From Psychroflexus montanilacus (GTDB taxonomy: Bacteria > Bacteroidota > Bacteroidia > Flavobacteriales > Flavobacteriaceae), in the NCBI RefSeq assembly GCF_020164535.1, contig NZ_JAIQZC010000003.1, positions 248,001-312,000 on the forward strand: a stretch of DNA of 64,000 nucleotides. Reading direction: 5' to 3'. Positions 8,908 through 17,276 of the stretch are shown here, one piece after another (position 1 is the first letter of the stretch; each line of letters opens with the position of its first letter). The translations under genes were made by a program, and so were the position numbers. Below the pieces are notes generated by a model. The model was not told where the DNA came from. It did no database searches and worked only from the letters and a program-made list of their open reading frames with translations.

Positions 8908-9291
8908 GCAGGTCAGCGGTGGGCTAGTATTTTAGATTTCGGGGCACTGCTCCTGTCAAGGAAATGAATCAGATTTAGGAAGATGTCAAGCTCTGTCTCC
9001 TTTAAAAGTAATGTTTAGTAGAGTTACAAAAATATCTGGGAGCTTCTCTTTTAAAATAAAGATGTGGGAACTATGACGAAGATGTGAGCTTTATACTGCA
9101 ATAGCTCAATCTAAAGATAAGGGGTGTTAGCCCTGCAATCTTATTAGCATGTGATCCAAATTGATAAAGGGGCGTAGCCCTGACATTTTAGCGGAAGGAT
9201 TTGTCTTTTGAATTGTTAGCTATAAAATCTAGTTTGATTTCACCACGTAACCAAAAAGTGTTTTAAGATTAAACTTTGTGTCCTCTGTGTC

Positions 9292-9316
9292 CCTGCCTTC
9301 CAAAGTGGAACGCAGG
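9292..9316. repeat. Hairpin repeat copy 4
   Basis: Identical in its core to copy 2, preceded by AACTTTGTGTCCTCTGTG and followed by TTTGTGGTGA. Confidence 0.6.
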
Positions 9317-9388
9317 CAGGTTTGTGGTGAATAGTTAACCGCAAAGTCTCAAAGAACGCGGAGAAATTTCATAACGAACTCTGCGCCT

Positions 9389-9411
9389 CTGCCTTCCAAA
9401 GTGGAACGCAG
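9389..9411. repeat. Hairpin repeat copy 5
   Basis: Core as in copies 2 and 4, only about 96 bases after copy 4. Preceded by CATAACGAACTCTGCGCC and followed by CAGCGGTGAATTT, closely matching the flanks of copy 3. Confidence 0.6.
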
Positions 9412-9673
9412 GCAGGTCAGCGGTGAATTTGAATTGCCTTATTCGGGGTGAATTCTCGATACTTTTTTCTCTCCTATCCAGTCGAGAAAAACACTCGAAG
9501 TGACAAGCATAAAACTTTCAACGACTACTTCAGCGGAACACGGAGGCAGACATCCGCATTAGTTATAGAGTAATATGAAGTGGTCTTCTACACATTTCAT
9601 CTAGCAGGATTAAATTCAGAATAAATACTTCTAAAACTTTATATAAATGAGGGACTTAAGCTTTTGCCAGAAC

Positions 9674-9681
9674 TATATTTG
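9674..9681 (+). promoter_or_regulatory. -7 box of the metallophosphoesterase gene
   Basis: TATATTTG followed by CA, an exact TAnnTTTG match. It lies 12 bases before the ATG at 9694, so the leader is very short. This rules out the in-frame TTG at 9664 as the start, because that codon lies upstream of the promoter box. Confidence 0.55.
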
Positions 9682-9693
9682 CACAAAAAAAAG

Positions 9694-10920
9694 ATGCGGT
9701 GGATTATCTCTATTGCCATTCTGCTGGCTTTGGAAGTGTATGCGTTCCAGGCGTTCAAGACGCTTTTTAAATTTTGGTGGAGTCTCTCTATTTATGTGGG
9801 CATTACGGTGGTTGTGGTGAGCTTGATGATTTACTCGTTTTATCAACCGAGTCCGCACGGATCCTTGACGGGTTTTCGTGCGTATATGATTGGGTTGTTC
9901 CTGAGCATTGCTGCTTTGAAATTGATCGTGATCGTCTGGATGTTTGGTGAAGACATCGTTCGGGTTTTGGTGTTTGTTTACAGAAAACTCTTTACTTCTT
10001 CTGTTGAAAACCTGCCCTCCCGCCGTAAATTTATCAGTACCATTGCTTTGGGGCTGGGTGCGATCCCTTTTCTGTCCCTGCTTTACGGAATGTATAAAGG
10101 GAAATACAATTTTAAAGTCTTGTCCTACGAACTGGAGTTTGATAACCTTCCTGAAGAGTTTGATGGCTACACCATTACGCAGCTGAGCGACATCCACAGC
10201 GGAAGTTTTGATGACAAAAAAGAAATTGAATATGCGGTAGATCTGGTCAATGCGCAGGCTTCTGATGCGATTTTATTTACCGGAGATTTGGTGAATAACC
10301 TGGCTGATGAGATGACGCCGTGGGTGCCTATTTTTTCCAAATTGAAAGCTAAGGATGGTGTGTATTCTATATTGGGGAACCACGATTACGGTGATTATTA
10401 TGATTTTGAAAGTCAAACTGAAAAGCAGAAGAATTTTGACAGTTTGGTGAAGGTGCACTCGGATTTGGGCTGGGATTTGCTGCGAAACGAACGCCGAGAA
10501 ATCCAACGTGGTGATAGCAAGTTGCAGTTGATAGGCGTGGAAAACTGGGGAAAAGGAGGTTTTAAAAAAGCGGGTGATTTTGAAAAAGCTGCTGAGGGGG
10601 TAGATCCAAAAGACTTCAAAATCCTGATGAGTCATGATCCTTCCTATTGGGATGAGGTGATTAAAAACCATGAAAAAGATGTACAGTTGACTTTGAGCGG
10701 ACATACGCACGGCATGCAATTTGGGATTGAAATTCCAGGCTGGTTCAAGTGGAGTCCGGTGCAGTACCGCTACGAGCAATGGGCCGGTATTTATGAAAAT
10801 GCCAAGCGTTTTATCAATGTGAATCGCGGGTTTGGCTATCTGGCTTATCCAGGTCGAGTAGGGATTTGGCCGGAAGTCACTGTGATTAAGCTAAAACGTA
10901 AGTCAGCTTCTGAAGAATAA
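9694..10920 (+). CDS. Membrane-anchored metallophosphoesterase
   Basis: A 408-residue protein with about four hydrophobic segments in the first 145 residues (including VVVVSLMIYSFY and FLSIAALKLIVIVWMF), then a calcineurin-like phosphoesterase domain. Metal-binding motifs are complete and in order: SDIHSG (D166, H168), FTGDLVNN, GNHDYG and LSGHTHG. It is related to the YaeI/YkuE group of membrane-associated phosphodiesterases; the substrate cannot be told from sequence. I chose the ATG at 9694 because a promoter box overlaps the upstream in-frame TTG. An intrinsic terminator follows at once, so the gene is probably monocistronic. Confidence 0.85.
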   Translation: MRWIISIAILLALEVYAFQAFKTLFKFWWSLSIYVGITVVVVSLMIYSFYQPSPHGSLTGFRAYMIGLFLSIAALKLIVIVWMFGEDIVRVLVFVYRKLFTSSVENLPSRRKFISTIALGLGAIPFLSLLYGMYKGKYNFKVLSYELEFDNLPEEFDGYTITQLSDIHSGSFDDKKEIEYAVDLVNAQASDAILFTGDLVNNLADEMTPWVPIFSKLKAKDGVYSILGNHDYGDYYDFESQTEKQKNFDSLVKVHSDLGWDLLRNERREIQRGDSKLQLIGVENWGKGGFKKAGDFEKAAEGVDPKDFKILMSHDPSYWDEVIKNHEKDVQLTLSGHTHGMQFGIEIPGWFKWSPVQYRYEQWAGIYENAKRFINVNRGFGYLAYPGRVGIWPEVTVIKLKRKSASEE

Positions 10921-10950
10921 AAAAACGCAACTAATGAAAGTTGCGTTTTT
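10921..10950. terminator. Intrinsic terminator, probably bidirectional
   Basis: AAAAACGCAACT pairs with AGTTGCGTTTTT across a short loop, with A-runs and T-runs on either side. It follows the metallophosphoesterase stop directly and precedes the end of the convergent VOC gene. Confidence 0.85.
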
Positions 10951-10974
10951 AGTAATTTTAAAATACTAATCCAT

Positions 10975-11373
10975 TTATTTAGCATTGATCATCCATTGGA
11001 TGCCATATTGATCGGTAAGGCGACCATAATGGGCTCCCCAAGTTGTTTTTTGAAAATCGGTGTGTACTTTGCCACCTTTGGATAAATCTTCAAAAAGGTC
11101 TTTTGCTTTGTCTCCACTTTCTAGGTCAATACTCATTTGAATATTGGTGCCGTCCGTAATGGGTGTGTCTGGGGAGGCATCGTAACCCATGATGTGAAAC
11201 CCATCTCCTTTCAATTCGGCATGTTGTAACTTGGTTCTGTAATGTTCTGGGATGTCTATTTTTTGATTTTCGTAAGTCTGTCGGTTGATGACTTTTCCAC
11301 CAAAAACAGACTGATAGAAATCTAAAGCTTCTTGACAATTTCCTCTAAAGGAAAGGTATGATTGAATTTTCAT
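10975..11373 (-). CDS. VOC-superfamily PhnB-like protein
   Basis: A 132-residue single-domain protein of the glyoxalase/bleomycin-resistance (VOC) fold, PhnB-like subgroup. Typical features are the start MKIQSYLSFRGNCQEALDFY, the middle HAELKGDGFHIMGYD and the end WGAHYGRLTDQYGIQWMIN, which together give the beta-alpha-beta-beta-beta modules. Members are often annotated as 3-demethylubiquinone methyltransferase-like, but no methyl-transfer motif is present and the role is unknown. Single gene, convergent with the metallophosphoesterase across a shared terminator. Confidence 0.85.
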   Translation of the reverse strand: MKIQSYLSFRGNCQEALDFYQSVFGGKVINRQTYENQKIDIPEHYRTKLQHAELKGDGFHIMGYDASPDTPITDGTNIQMSIDLESGDKAKDLFEDLSKGGKVHTDFQKTTWGAHYGRLTDQYGIQWMINAK

Positions 11374-11450
11374 TGTTTTAATTTTTGTGATTCATCTCTA
11401 ATATAAAACATGCCTTCTTAGATTTCATTAAATCTATCCTAAAACTCAAC

Positions 11451-13280
11451 TTATGCTGCGTTCTTATTTTCTGCAATCCAGGAGTCAACTTGTTGTTCCA
11501 GCAAGTTCAATGGCAAAGCTCCGCTTCCAAGGATCAAATCGTGAAATGCTTTAATGTCGAAATCCTCACCGAGTTCTGTTTCCGCTTTTTCTCTTAATTC
11601 ACCGATTTTCAACATTCCAATTTTGTAACCAGTGGCCTGACCAGGAATGACCATATAGCGTCTAACTTCTGCCTGGATGGCACCTTTTGAAACTGAAGAA
11701 TTTTCACTAAAGTATTGAATAGCATCTGCCTCGGTCCAGCCTTTGGAATGAAGTCCAGTATCTACAACTAGTCGGATAGCTCTCCAGATTTCATTGACCA
11801 ATCGTCCAAAATCGTAATAAGGATTTTCATACTGTCCCATTTCTTTGGCCAGCTTTTCAGAGTAAAGAGCCCAGCCTTCTACATAAGCATTGTAGCCGCC
11901 TTGGGTTCTAAATTTTGGAATGTCTTCCAGTTCCTGAGCGATGGAAATTTGCATATGGTGTCCAGGATTTCCCTCGTGATACGCCACGCCTTCCAAAGTG
12001 GTCTTGGGCATTGAGGTCATGTCCGACAAGTGAACGTAGTAAGTTCCAGCTCTGGATCCATCTGGAGTTCCAGCCATATAATGCTGAGGAGCACCATCCT
12101 GCTCTCGGAAGGCTTCCACTCGTTTTACTTCTAGATCTGCTTTAGGTAAAATGCCAAAGTAATCTGGAAGTTTTTTGGTGATTTCATCGATGAACATCGT
12201 CGCTTCATCTAAGTAAGCTTGGCGACCTTCGTCGGTATTTGGGAAATAAAACTGCTCATCTTCATTGATGAATTTAAAAAAGGCTTGTAAATCACCATCA
12301 AATTCAACTTCCTCTTTGATGCTTTTCATTTCTTCTTTGATGCGTTTCACTTCTTCCAGGCCGATATTATGAATTTCATCTGCTGTAAGCTCTGTGGTTG
12401 TGGAAACGCTTAATTTGTAATCATAATAATCAGAACCATTGTCATGACGACTTATGCCTGTTGGAGTTTCTTCAGTATTCGGTAATTCTTTCTCGGTCCA
12501 GGCGATCAGTTTTTCGTAGGAAGGTTTAAACACCTTGAGCAAGGTTTCTTGTGACGATGTCTTCAACTCTTCTGCTTTTTCTTCTGAAATGGATTCGTTT
12601 TCGACTAAAGCCTCAATTTTTTTGCTCATGTCTTCGTAGATGGCTGAAGTTTCTTCACTTTCATCAAAAGGTTGTCCTTGAATTAAAGATTTAGCTTGCT
12701 TCTGTACAATTTCCAGAGCGAAACGCGGTGGGAGAATGTTGTTTTCAGCTTGTGATTTGGCTCTGTCGAGCAGTTGATCGGTTGCTTTTCCCATTTTCTC
12801 TACCCGGCTGATGTAAGCCTGCATGTCTTCGAGACTATCCACTTTATGGAAGTTGATGAGCATATTTGGCAAGCGCGTGTGGATGGAAGTCATCTGGTCA
12901 AAAACGTACTCCATAGGAGCGTATTTTACCTCTTTCTGTTTCATGTCATTTTGATACATCCACAAATCGTAGGACAGTTGCCCCTGTTGGTCCAGATCTT
13001 CATAAGTGAACTCCGCTTTGAGCTCATCTACACTTTCCTGCATCCATTTGGCTTCTTCTTTTAAAGCCTCCAGACTCATGTCGTCCAGTTGGTCGTAACG
13101 ATCTTTTCTACCCAAGGCGGTTAATCGTAAAGGGCTGTTTTGAAGAGATTCTTCGTGTTTTTCATCAAGCCAGGAAGTTAGTTTTTCATTGATGTCTTCT
13201 TTTTCTTCTGGGGCTTGACAGGAGATTCCTAGGAGAAGGAAAAGCATAAAAAGAAAAGACAAGTGTGCTTTTGTAGTCAT
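11451..13280 (-). CDS. DUF885 family putative zinc peptidase, lipoprotein
   Basis: A 609-residue protein when started at the ATG ending at base 13280; a longer in-frame reading adds 33 residues that lack any secretion signal. The chosen start gives a lipoprotein signal, MTTKAHLSFLFMLFLLLGISCQ, with the cysteine at about 21. DUF885 proteins are predicted metallopeptidases; the diagnostic HEGNPGHH is at residues 435-442, followed by a Glu-containing segment EGWALYSEKLAKEMG, which probably supplies the third metal ligand. It is probably exposed in the periplasm or on the surface and degrades peptides. No operon partner is evident; the next minus-strand gene upstream is 148 bases away. Confidence 0.85.
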   Translation of the reverse strand: MTTKAHLSFLFMLFLLLGISCQAPEEKEDINEKLTSWLDEKHEESLQNSPLRLTALGRKDRYDQLDDMSLEALKEEAKWMQESVDELKAEFTYEDLDQQGQLSYDLWMYQNDMKQKEVKYAPMEYVFDQMTSIHTRLPNMLINFHKVDSLEDMQAYISRVEKMGKATDQLLDRAKSQAENNILPPRFALEIVQKQAKSLIQGQPFDESEETSAIYEDMSKKIEALVENESISEEKAEELKTSSQETLLKVFKPSYEKLIAWTEKELPNTEETPTGISRHDNGSDYYDYKLSVSTTTELTADEIHNIGLEEVKRIKEEMKSIKEEVEFDGDLQAFFKFINEDEQFYFPNTDEGRQAYLDEATMFIDEITKKLPDYFGILPKADLEVKRVEAFREQDGAPQHYMAGTPDGSRAGTYYVHLSDMTSMPKTTLEGVAYHEGNPGHHMQISIAQELEDIPKFRTQGGYNAYVEGWALYSEKLAKEMGQYENPYYDFGRLVNEIWRAIRLVVDTGLHSKGWTEADAIQYFSENSSVSKGAIQAEVRRYMVIPGQATGYKIGMLKIGELREKAETELGEDFDIKAFHDLILGSGALPLNLLEQQVDSWIAENKNAA

Positions 13281-13427
13281 AAAAAGTGTTTTAGGGATTA
13301 GATTTCTAAAATAACACTTTTTTAAGACTCGGACATTTGTTGATAAATAATACAAGAGATGGATTGAAATTATGATCAAACCAGCCTATGCTAAAACTAG
13401 GTTTTTAAAACTACAGTCTTCAACACT

Positions 13428-14009
13428 TTAATTAACAATAAAGATAAAACCCAGAGTTGGACCAACACCAGAATATATTGTATTTACGGCTTCCGAAGTG
13501 ATATTGCTGGTGTAGATGTATGGCAGAACAAATTCTAGGGCAAGTTTTTCTGTGAAGAAGTAATTGAACCCAAATCCCATGTTTAAAATTGAAAGTCCTC
13601 CACTCAGCTCTCTATGGCTTGTACTTCTTTGTACAGAATTATCTGCATCGTACTTGATAGTTCCTAGGCCAACACCAAATTCTCCAAACAGTCTCAGTTT
13701 ATCTTTGTTAACAAAATGAGTTCTTAATGAAGGGATAAAAGCATAGGAGTTATAATAGGAATTCACACCATCTAAAATAAGATCATTAATAGTCGCGTAG
13801 GTGAAATTTATATCTACAGAGGTGTTTTCGGTAATAAAATAACCAAAGGAAGGCTTGATGGCAAAACCGTTGATCCCAGATCCAAATGTGTCTGAAGAGC
13901 CAATCAAGGGTAAGCCAGAAACTCCGATTTTAAGATCATTGACTTTGAATTGTCCAAAGCTTAATGAAACACTTGTGATAAATAGTAAAATGAATAAACA
14001 CTTTTTCAT
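13428..14009 (-). CDS. Outer-membrane beta-barrel protein
   Basis: A 193-residue protein started at the ATG ending at base 14009, which opens a good Sec signal (MKKCLFILLFITSVSLSFGQ); a longer in-frame reading adds 21 residues before it. The mature part has alternating amphipathic strands, e.g. NTSVDINFTYATIN and FNYFFTEKLALEFVLPYIY, as in the OmpA/opacity-type beta-barrel family (Pfam OMP_b-brl). Specific function unknown. The next gene upstream on the same strand encodes a similar small barrel, so the pair may be functionally related, although 101 bases separate them. Confidence 0.7.
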   Translation of the reverse strand: MKKCLFILLFITSVSLSFGQFKVNDLKIGVSGLPLIGSSDTFGSGINGFAIKPSFGYFITENTSVDINFTYATINDLILDGVNSYYNSYAFIPSLRTHFVNKDKLRLFGEFGVGLGTIKYDADNSVQRSTSHRELSGGLSILNMGFGFNYFFTEKLALEFVLPYIYTSNITSEAVNTIYSGVGPTLGFIFIVN

Positions 14010-14110
14010 AATGAATGTTTGTGGTTTTATATGGTATGTGCAAGGCAAAATAAGATAGTGTAAAGCTAACAAATGCGGACTTCAATTCAGAAGTATTAAA
14101 TAGTAATAGA

Positions 14111-14536
14111 TTAATTGAGAATATAACGCACGCCTACAAACCCTCTTATAAACACATCATCAAGGTCAATTTCATAAATGGGATTAAACTCGATATTTAG
14201 TGACAAGTTTTTTAGGCTTTCCAATGGTTTTATGCCAATACCAATTGGGATTACAAAAGCATTGATGTCGTTTAGGATAGCTCCGGCTCCAAAATAAACA
14301 TCATAACTAGATTTTTTTACAATATTATGATTGATCACAAGCTCTGGAGTGATGTTATCTATATCAGTGCCGGAATAAACCCTGAGGTCAGTCCAAAAGC
14401 GTTCGTTGATGTTATAGCCAACAGCAAATTTTGAGGAATTGCTATTGGTGTAAAAAGAAGCTGTGATTTGGGAGGAAGCTTCGGTTGTTATGAACAATAA
14501 CAGGGCTATTGAGAGGATTTTGAATGTATTTTTCAT
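14111..14536 (-). CDS. Small outer-membrane beta-barrel-like protein
   Basis: A 141-residue protein with a Sec signal (MKNTFKILSIALLLFITTEASSQ) and a short series of amphipathic strands ending DVFIRGFVGVRYILN. It looks like a minimal beta-barrel or a porin-family surface protein; no named family recognised. It is divergent from the HEIGH protease gene, and the 188-base gap between them contains an 18-bp palindrome near the protease promoter. Confidence 0.55.
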   Translation of the reverse strand: MKNTFKILSIALLLFITTEASSQITASFYTNSNSSKFAVGYNINERFWTDLRVYSGTDIDNITPELVINHNIVKKSSYDVYFGAGAILNDINAFVIPIGIGIKPLESLKNLSLNIEFNPIYEIDLDDVFIRGFVGVRYILN

Positions 14537-14685
14537 AATTGTTTAAGCTAATAGATGTTTTTTCACTATAAATATGATGATTATAGCAATTACTCAAACA
14601 TCTAATACATGTTAAATAAAACTAAAATTTTACAATTGCTTAACGCTGTCTAAACATTTAAAATGAAATTAGAGCAATATTAATT

Positions 14686-14703
14686 AATACTTGCGCAAGT
14701 ATT
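14686..14703. promoter_or_regulatory. 18-bp perfect palindrome, candidate operator
   Basis: AATACTTGC meets its exact complement GCAAGTATT with no spacer, 22 bases before the ATG of the HEIGH metalloprotease. Its right half overlaps a TATTTG promoter-like sequence (14700-14705), so a dimeric regulator bound here would cover the promoter. The regulator is unknown. Confidence 0.45.
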
Positions 14704-14724
14704 TGTAACACTAAACATTTATTT

Positions 14725-15621
14725 ATGACAATTAGAAAACAATTAATCGTACCAGCAATTTTAGGTTTATTCTTTTTTACATCCTGTGAAGATGAACAAA
14801 TATTTGATGAAGAAACAGAGAGTCAAACTGTTGATGAGTTTGATGAAATAATTCTGGGGGTCAATACTTCAGAAACTCCATCAAATGTTGATCAAAAAAC
14901 TTTGGATTTGATTTCAAAAAACCATCTTAGTCCTGTTGGAGCTCAACGTGAAGAAATGGTACTTCCAGGTGGAGAGAAACGCGAGGTGATACGCGTAGAA
15001 GGTGATATTGTTATGTTTCCTGAGGAACTGGAAAAAATGCAGTTTGACGGCTACGAAAATATACACGAAAAGCAATATCGAACGAATGCTCTTGTGAGTC
15101 CTCAAACGATAACTATAATTGGTTTTACAGGCGGTAGCCAGGCTTTATCTAGTAGAGAGAGAACTGCACTTTCAAGAGCTGTAGCCAATTATAACAACCT
15201 GAATTTAAGCATTAATTTCAATCTTACTTTCGGAACCAATTTCCAGAATAAGGATATGGTGGTTTATAATAATGAAGTTAATAACCCAAATTCAGTTGGA
15301 GGTCAGGCTGGATTTCCTAGTGGTGGAAATCCATTTAAATTTGTTCAAATTTACGGACTTAATCAGTATAGCCTTGGTGTTATTGAGCACGTCATTACGC
15401 ATGAGATTGGACATTCCGTAGGTTTCCGTCATACCGATTTCTTTAGCAGACAAAGTTGTGGGCAAAACGTAAACGAAGGTACGGCTGGAGTAGGAGCAAA
15501 CTATATTCCAGGAACACCTCAAGGGTATGACCCGACCTCATTGATGCTTGCTTGTTTCAATACAGGAGTCTCTGGTAACTTCAATTCCAATGATGTTACC
15601 GCTTTGAATTTCCTTTATTAG
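14725..15621 (+). CDS. Dual-action HEIGH-type zinc metalloprotease, lipoprotein
   Basis: A 298-residue protein with a lipoprotein signal (MTIRKQLIVPAILGLFFFTSCED, lipidated Cys at 21). The catalytic zinc motif HEIGHSVGFRH (226-236) has the HExxHxxGxxH form of metzincins, with E227 as the general base. This matches the M57/dual-action HEIGH metallopeptidase family of Bacteroidota. The N-terminal 110 residues (acidic, then a helical segment ending in YRTNALVSP) may act as a propeptide. Probably anchored in the outer membrane or surface-exposed. The substrate is unknown. Single gene with its own terminator and a palindrome in its promoter region. Confidence 0.85.
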   Translation: MTIRKQLIVPAILGLFFFTSCEDEQIFDEETESQTVDEFDEIILGVNTSETPSNVDQKTLDLISKNHLSPVGAQREEMVLPGGEKREVIRVEGDIVMFPEELEKMQFDGYENIHEKQYRTNALVSPQTITIIGFTGGSQALSSRERTALSRAVANYNNLNLSINFNLTFGTNFQNKDMVVYNNEVNNPNSVGGQAGFPSGGNPFKFVQIYGLNQYSLGVIEHVITHEIGHSVGFRHTDFFSRQSCGQNVNEGTAGVGANYIPGTPQGYDPTSLMLACFNTGVSGNFNSNDVTALNFLY

Positions 15622-15645
15622 GTTGAACACTTAGTTTAGCTTTAA

Positions 15646-15678
15646 ATCACCTTCCTTGTCTGAAGGTGATTTTTTTTT
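15646..15678 (+). terminator. Intrinsic terminator of the HEIGH protease gene
   Basis: ATCACCTTC (15646-15654) pairs with GAAGGTGAT (15662-15670), followed by eight further T residues. The T-run touches the stop codon of the convergent flavoprotein gene. Confidence 0.85.
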
Positions 15679-17050
15679 AATACGATTTCAGAGGCTTCAA
15701 ATTTTCAAGCATCGTTGGTAATAATTCACTCACTGTGGGGTGAATGTGGACTGCATCTCGTATACTGTCGTAGTTTTGTCCAGCATACATTTGATCTATA
15801 ATGGTATGGATATATTCATCTGCACCAGCACCCAAAAAGGTTGCTCCCAGAATTTTATCTGTGTCTTCTTCAATATAAATGTTGAGCATTCCATGAGTTT
15901 CTCCCATTTCTTTAGCTCTGGCAATTTTGCTCATTGGTCTGGAAGCGACTTTAGCTTTTATTCCAGCTTTTTTAATGTCTTTTGCATTCATGCCAACTCT
16001 TGCCAAAGGCGGATCTATAAAGGCGGCATAACATGTAAATCTATCGGAAAGCTTTCTTTTCTTCTCTCCAAATAAATGAGAATTCACAATCTGGAAATCA
16101 TTGTAAGCTGTGTGTGTAAAAGCACCTTGTCCATTACAATCTCCAAGTGCATATATATTCGAGGCGGTGGTTTGTAATTCGTCATTTACCTTGATATAAC
16201 CACGCTCATCTAAATCTACATGTGTGTGTTCAAGTCCTAAATCATAAGTGTTTGGCACTCTGCCTGCAGCTAAAAGAATATGGGATCCAATAAACTTCCT
16301 TTCTTTGTTTTTATTGCTGACACTGACTTCAATTTTACCATCTTTGCTTTGTGCTAAAATACATTCAGAATTTAATTCAACGGTAATGTCTTCAATTTTG
16401 AAAATTTCTGCTATAGCTTTTCCGAATTCGGGATCCTCTCTTTGTAACAACTGTTCACCTCTGTCCAGGATAGTTACCTTACTGCCAAAGCGAGAAAACA
16501 TCTGTCCAAACTCAAGTCCTATATAGCCTCCTCCTACTATAATGAGGTGTTCCGGAATAGTTTTGAGTTCCAAAATACTTTCATTGGTGAGATAGTCCAC
16601 CTCTCCAAAACCTTCTGGAATCCTAGGCTTTCCGCCTACATTGATATATATTCTATCAGCTTCATAAATGTTTCCTTTAACCTTCACCTGATGGTTACTT
16701 ATAAAGCTAGCTTTTCCTTCAATAAGTTCGATATTTTCATTATTAAAAAACATTCCTTCTAAGCCTTCTCTTGAGTCTGATACAATTTTATCCTTTCTCT
16801 TTTTTATGGTTTCCAAATTGACTTGCACCTCACCATTTATCTCTATCCCCAGCTCTTTACTGTTTTTGGCGATAAAGGCTCTTCTGGCGCTTGCTACATA
16901 AGCTTTGGTTGGAGTGCATCCTACGTTTACGCAGGTCCCTCCCAGAGGTCCCTTTTCTATGATGGCTACCTTTTTGCCATTGCTAGCTAAACTTGCTGCC
17001 AATGATGGGCCTGCCTGTCCTGTTCCAATAATGATTGCGTCAAATTTCAT
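15677..17050 (-). CDS. FAD-dependent pyridine nucleotide-disulfide oxidoreductase (mercuric-reductase-like)
   Basis: A 457-residue class I flavoprotein disulfide reductase. It has the FAD site IIIGTGQAGPSLAASLA at the N-terminus, the redox-active pair in GGTCVNVGCTPTK (about 38-50), a second Rossmann site IIVGGGYIGLEFGQMFSRFG, the second FAD motif IYALGDCNGQGAF, and a C-terminal dimerisation domain with HIHPTVSELLP supplying the catalytic His-Glu. Relatives are often named mercuric reductase or dihydrolipoamide dehydrogenase, but there is no heavy-metal-binding domain and the C-terminus lacks the vicinal cysteines of MerA; no pyruvate dehydrogenase genes are nearby. The natural substrate is open. 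Confidence 0.85.
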   Translation of the reverse strand: MKFDAIIIGTGQAGPSLAASLASNGKKVAIIEKGPLGGTCVNVGCTPTKAYVASARRAFIAKNSKELGIEINGEVQVNLETIKKRKDKIVSDSREGLEGMFFNNENIELIEGKASFISNHQVKVKGNIYEADRIYINVGGKPRIPEGFGEVDYLTNESILELKTIPEHLIIVGGGYIGLEFGQMFSRFGSKVTILDRGEQLLQREDPEFGKAIAEIFKIEDITVELNSECILAQSKDGKIEVSVSNKNKERKFIGSHILLAAGRVPNTYDLGLEHTHVDLDERGYIKVNDELQTTASNIYALGDCNGQGAFTHTAYNDFQIVNSHLFGEKKRKLSDRFTCYAAFIDPPLARVGMNAKDIKKAGIKAKVASRPMSKIARAKEMGETHGMLNIYIEEDTDKILGATFLGAGADEYIHTIIDQMYAGQNYDSIRDAVHIHPTVSELLPTMLENLKPLKSY

Positions 17051-17204
17051 ATTTTAATATATTTTGAGTTTTACCGTTTTTATTTCCCAACTTACTATTT
17101 TGTTTCAACACCTTCCGCTGTATAGTTTTATAGATTTCTATGGTTACTGCTTTATTAACTCATTTTTATCAGCAATCATTTCTCTTCTGTCAATTCATTA
17201 AATT

Positions 17205-17244
17205 GAAAAAAGAAAAAAACCTTCTGAAGTAACCTCAGAAGGTT
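17205..17244 (-). terminator. Intrinsic terminator of the T9SS cargo gene
   Basis: AACCTTCTGA and TCAGAAGGTT form a 10-bp stem (17218-17244). On the minus strand it is followed by a T-rich run, placing it just after the end of the gene at 17277-19010. Confidence 0.8.
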
Positions 17245-17276
17245 TCCGATTTTATCATTTTATAAAAAATATGTTT

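Larger units (their letters stand above)
8230..9663. other. 1.4-kb gene-free tract packed with imperfect repeats
   Basis: No convincing coding sequence on either strand. The tract holds two interleaved repeat types: five copies of a hairpin unit with core TTCCAAAGTGGAA between CCTGC and GCAGG arms, each next to phrases like TTTGTGTCCTCTG, ACACAGAG or GCGGTGA; and several short hairpins built on GGGGC/GCCCC near 8579, 8627, 8676, 8941 and 9169. From about 9430 to 9560 a further segment resembles dispersed intergenic repeats (CTCGAAGTGACAAGC; a CGGAGGCAGACATCCGC phrase). It lies between the polA start and the metallophosphoesterase gene and may be a site of repeat accumulation or a decayed gene. 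Confidence 0.6.

Noticed and set aside
8345-9430. Repeat tract as a CRISPR array
   Set aside because: Repeats are irregularly spaced (about 96 to 400 bases), imperfect, palindromic, and no cas gene is present.
9664-9693. TTG start for the metallophosphoesterase
   Set aside because: The TTG lies upstream of a good -7 box; the ATG at 9694 is the first start downstream of it.
10273-10779. 168-codon frame opposite the metallophosphoesterase
   Set aside because: Antisense to a gene with all catalytic motifs intact; codon pattern is a mirror of that gene.
15677-17050. True mercuric reductase
   Set aside because: It lacks the N-terminal metal-binding domain and C-terminal cysteine pair, and there are no mer genes nearby.
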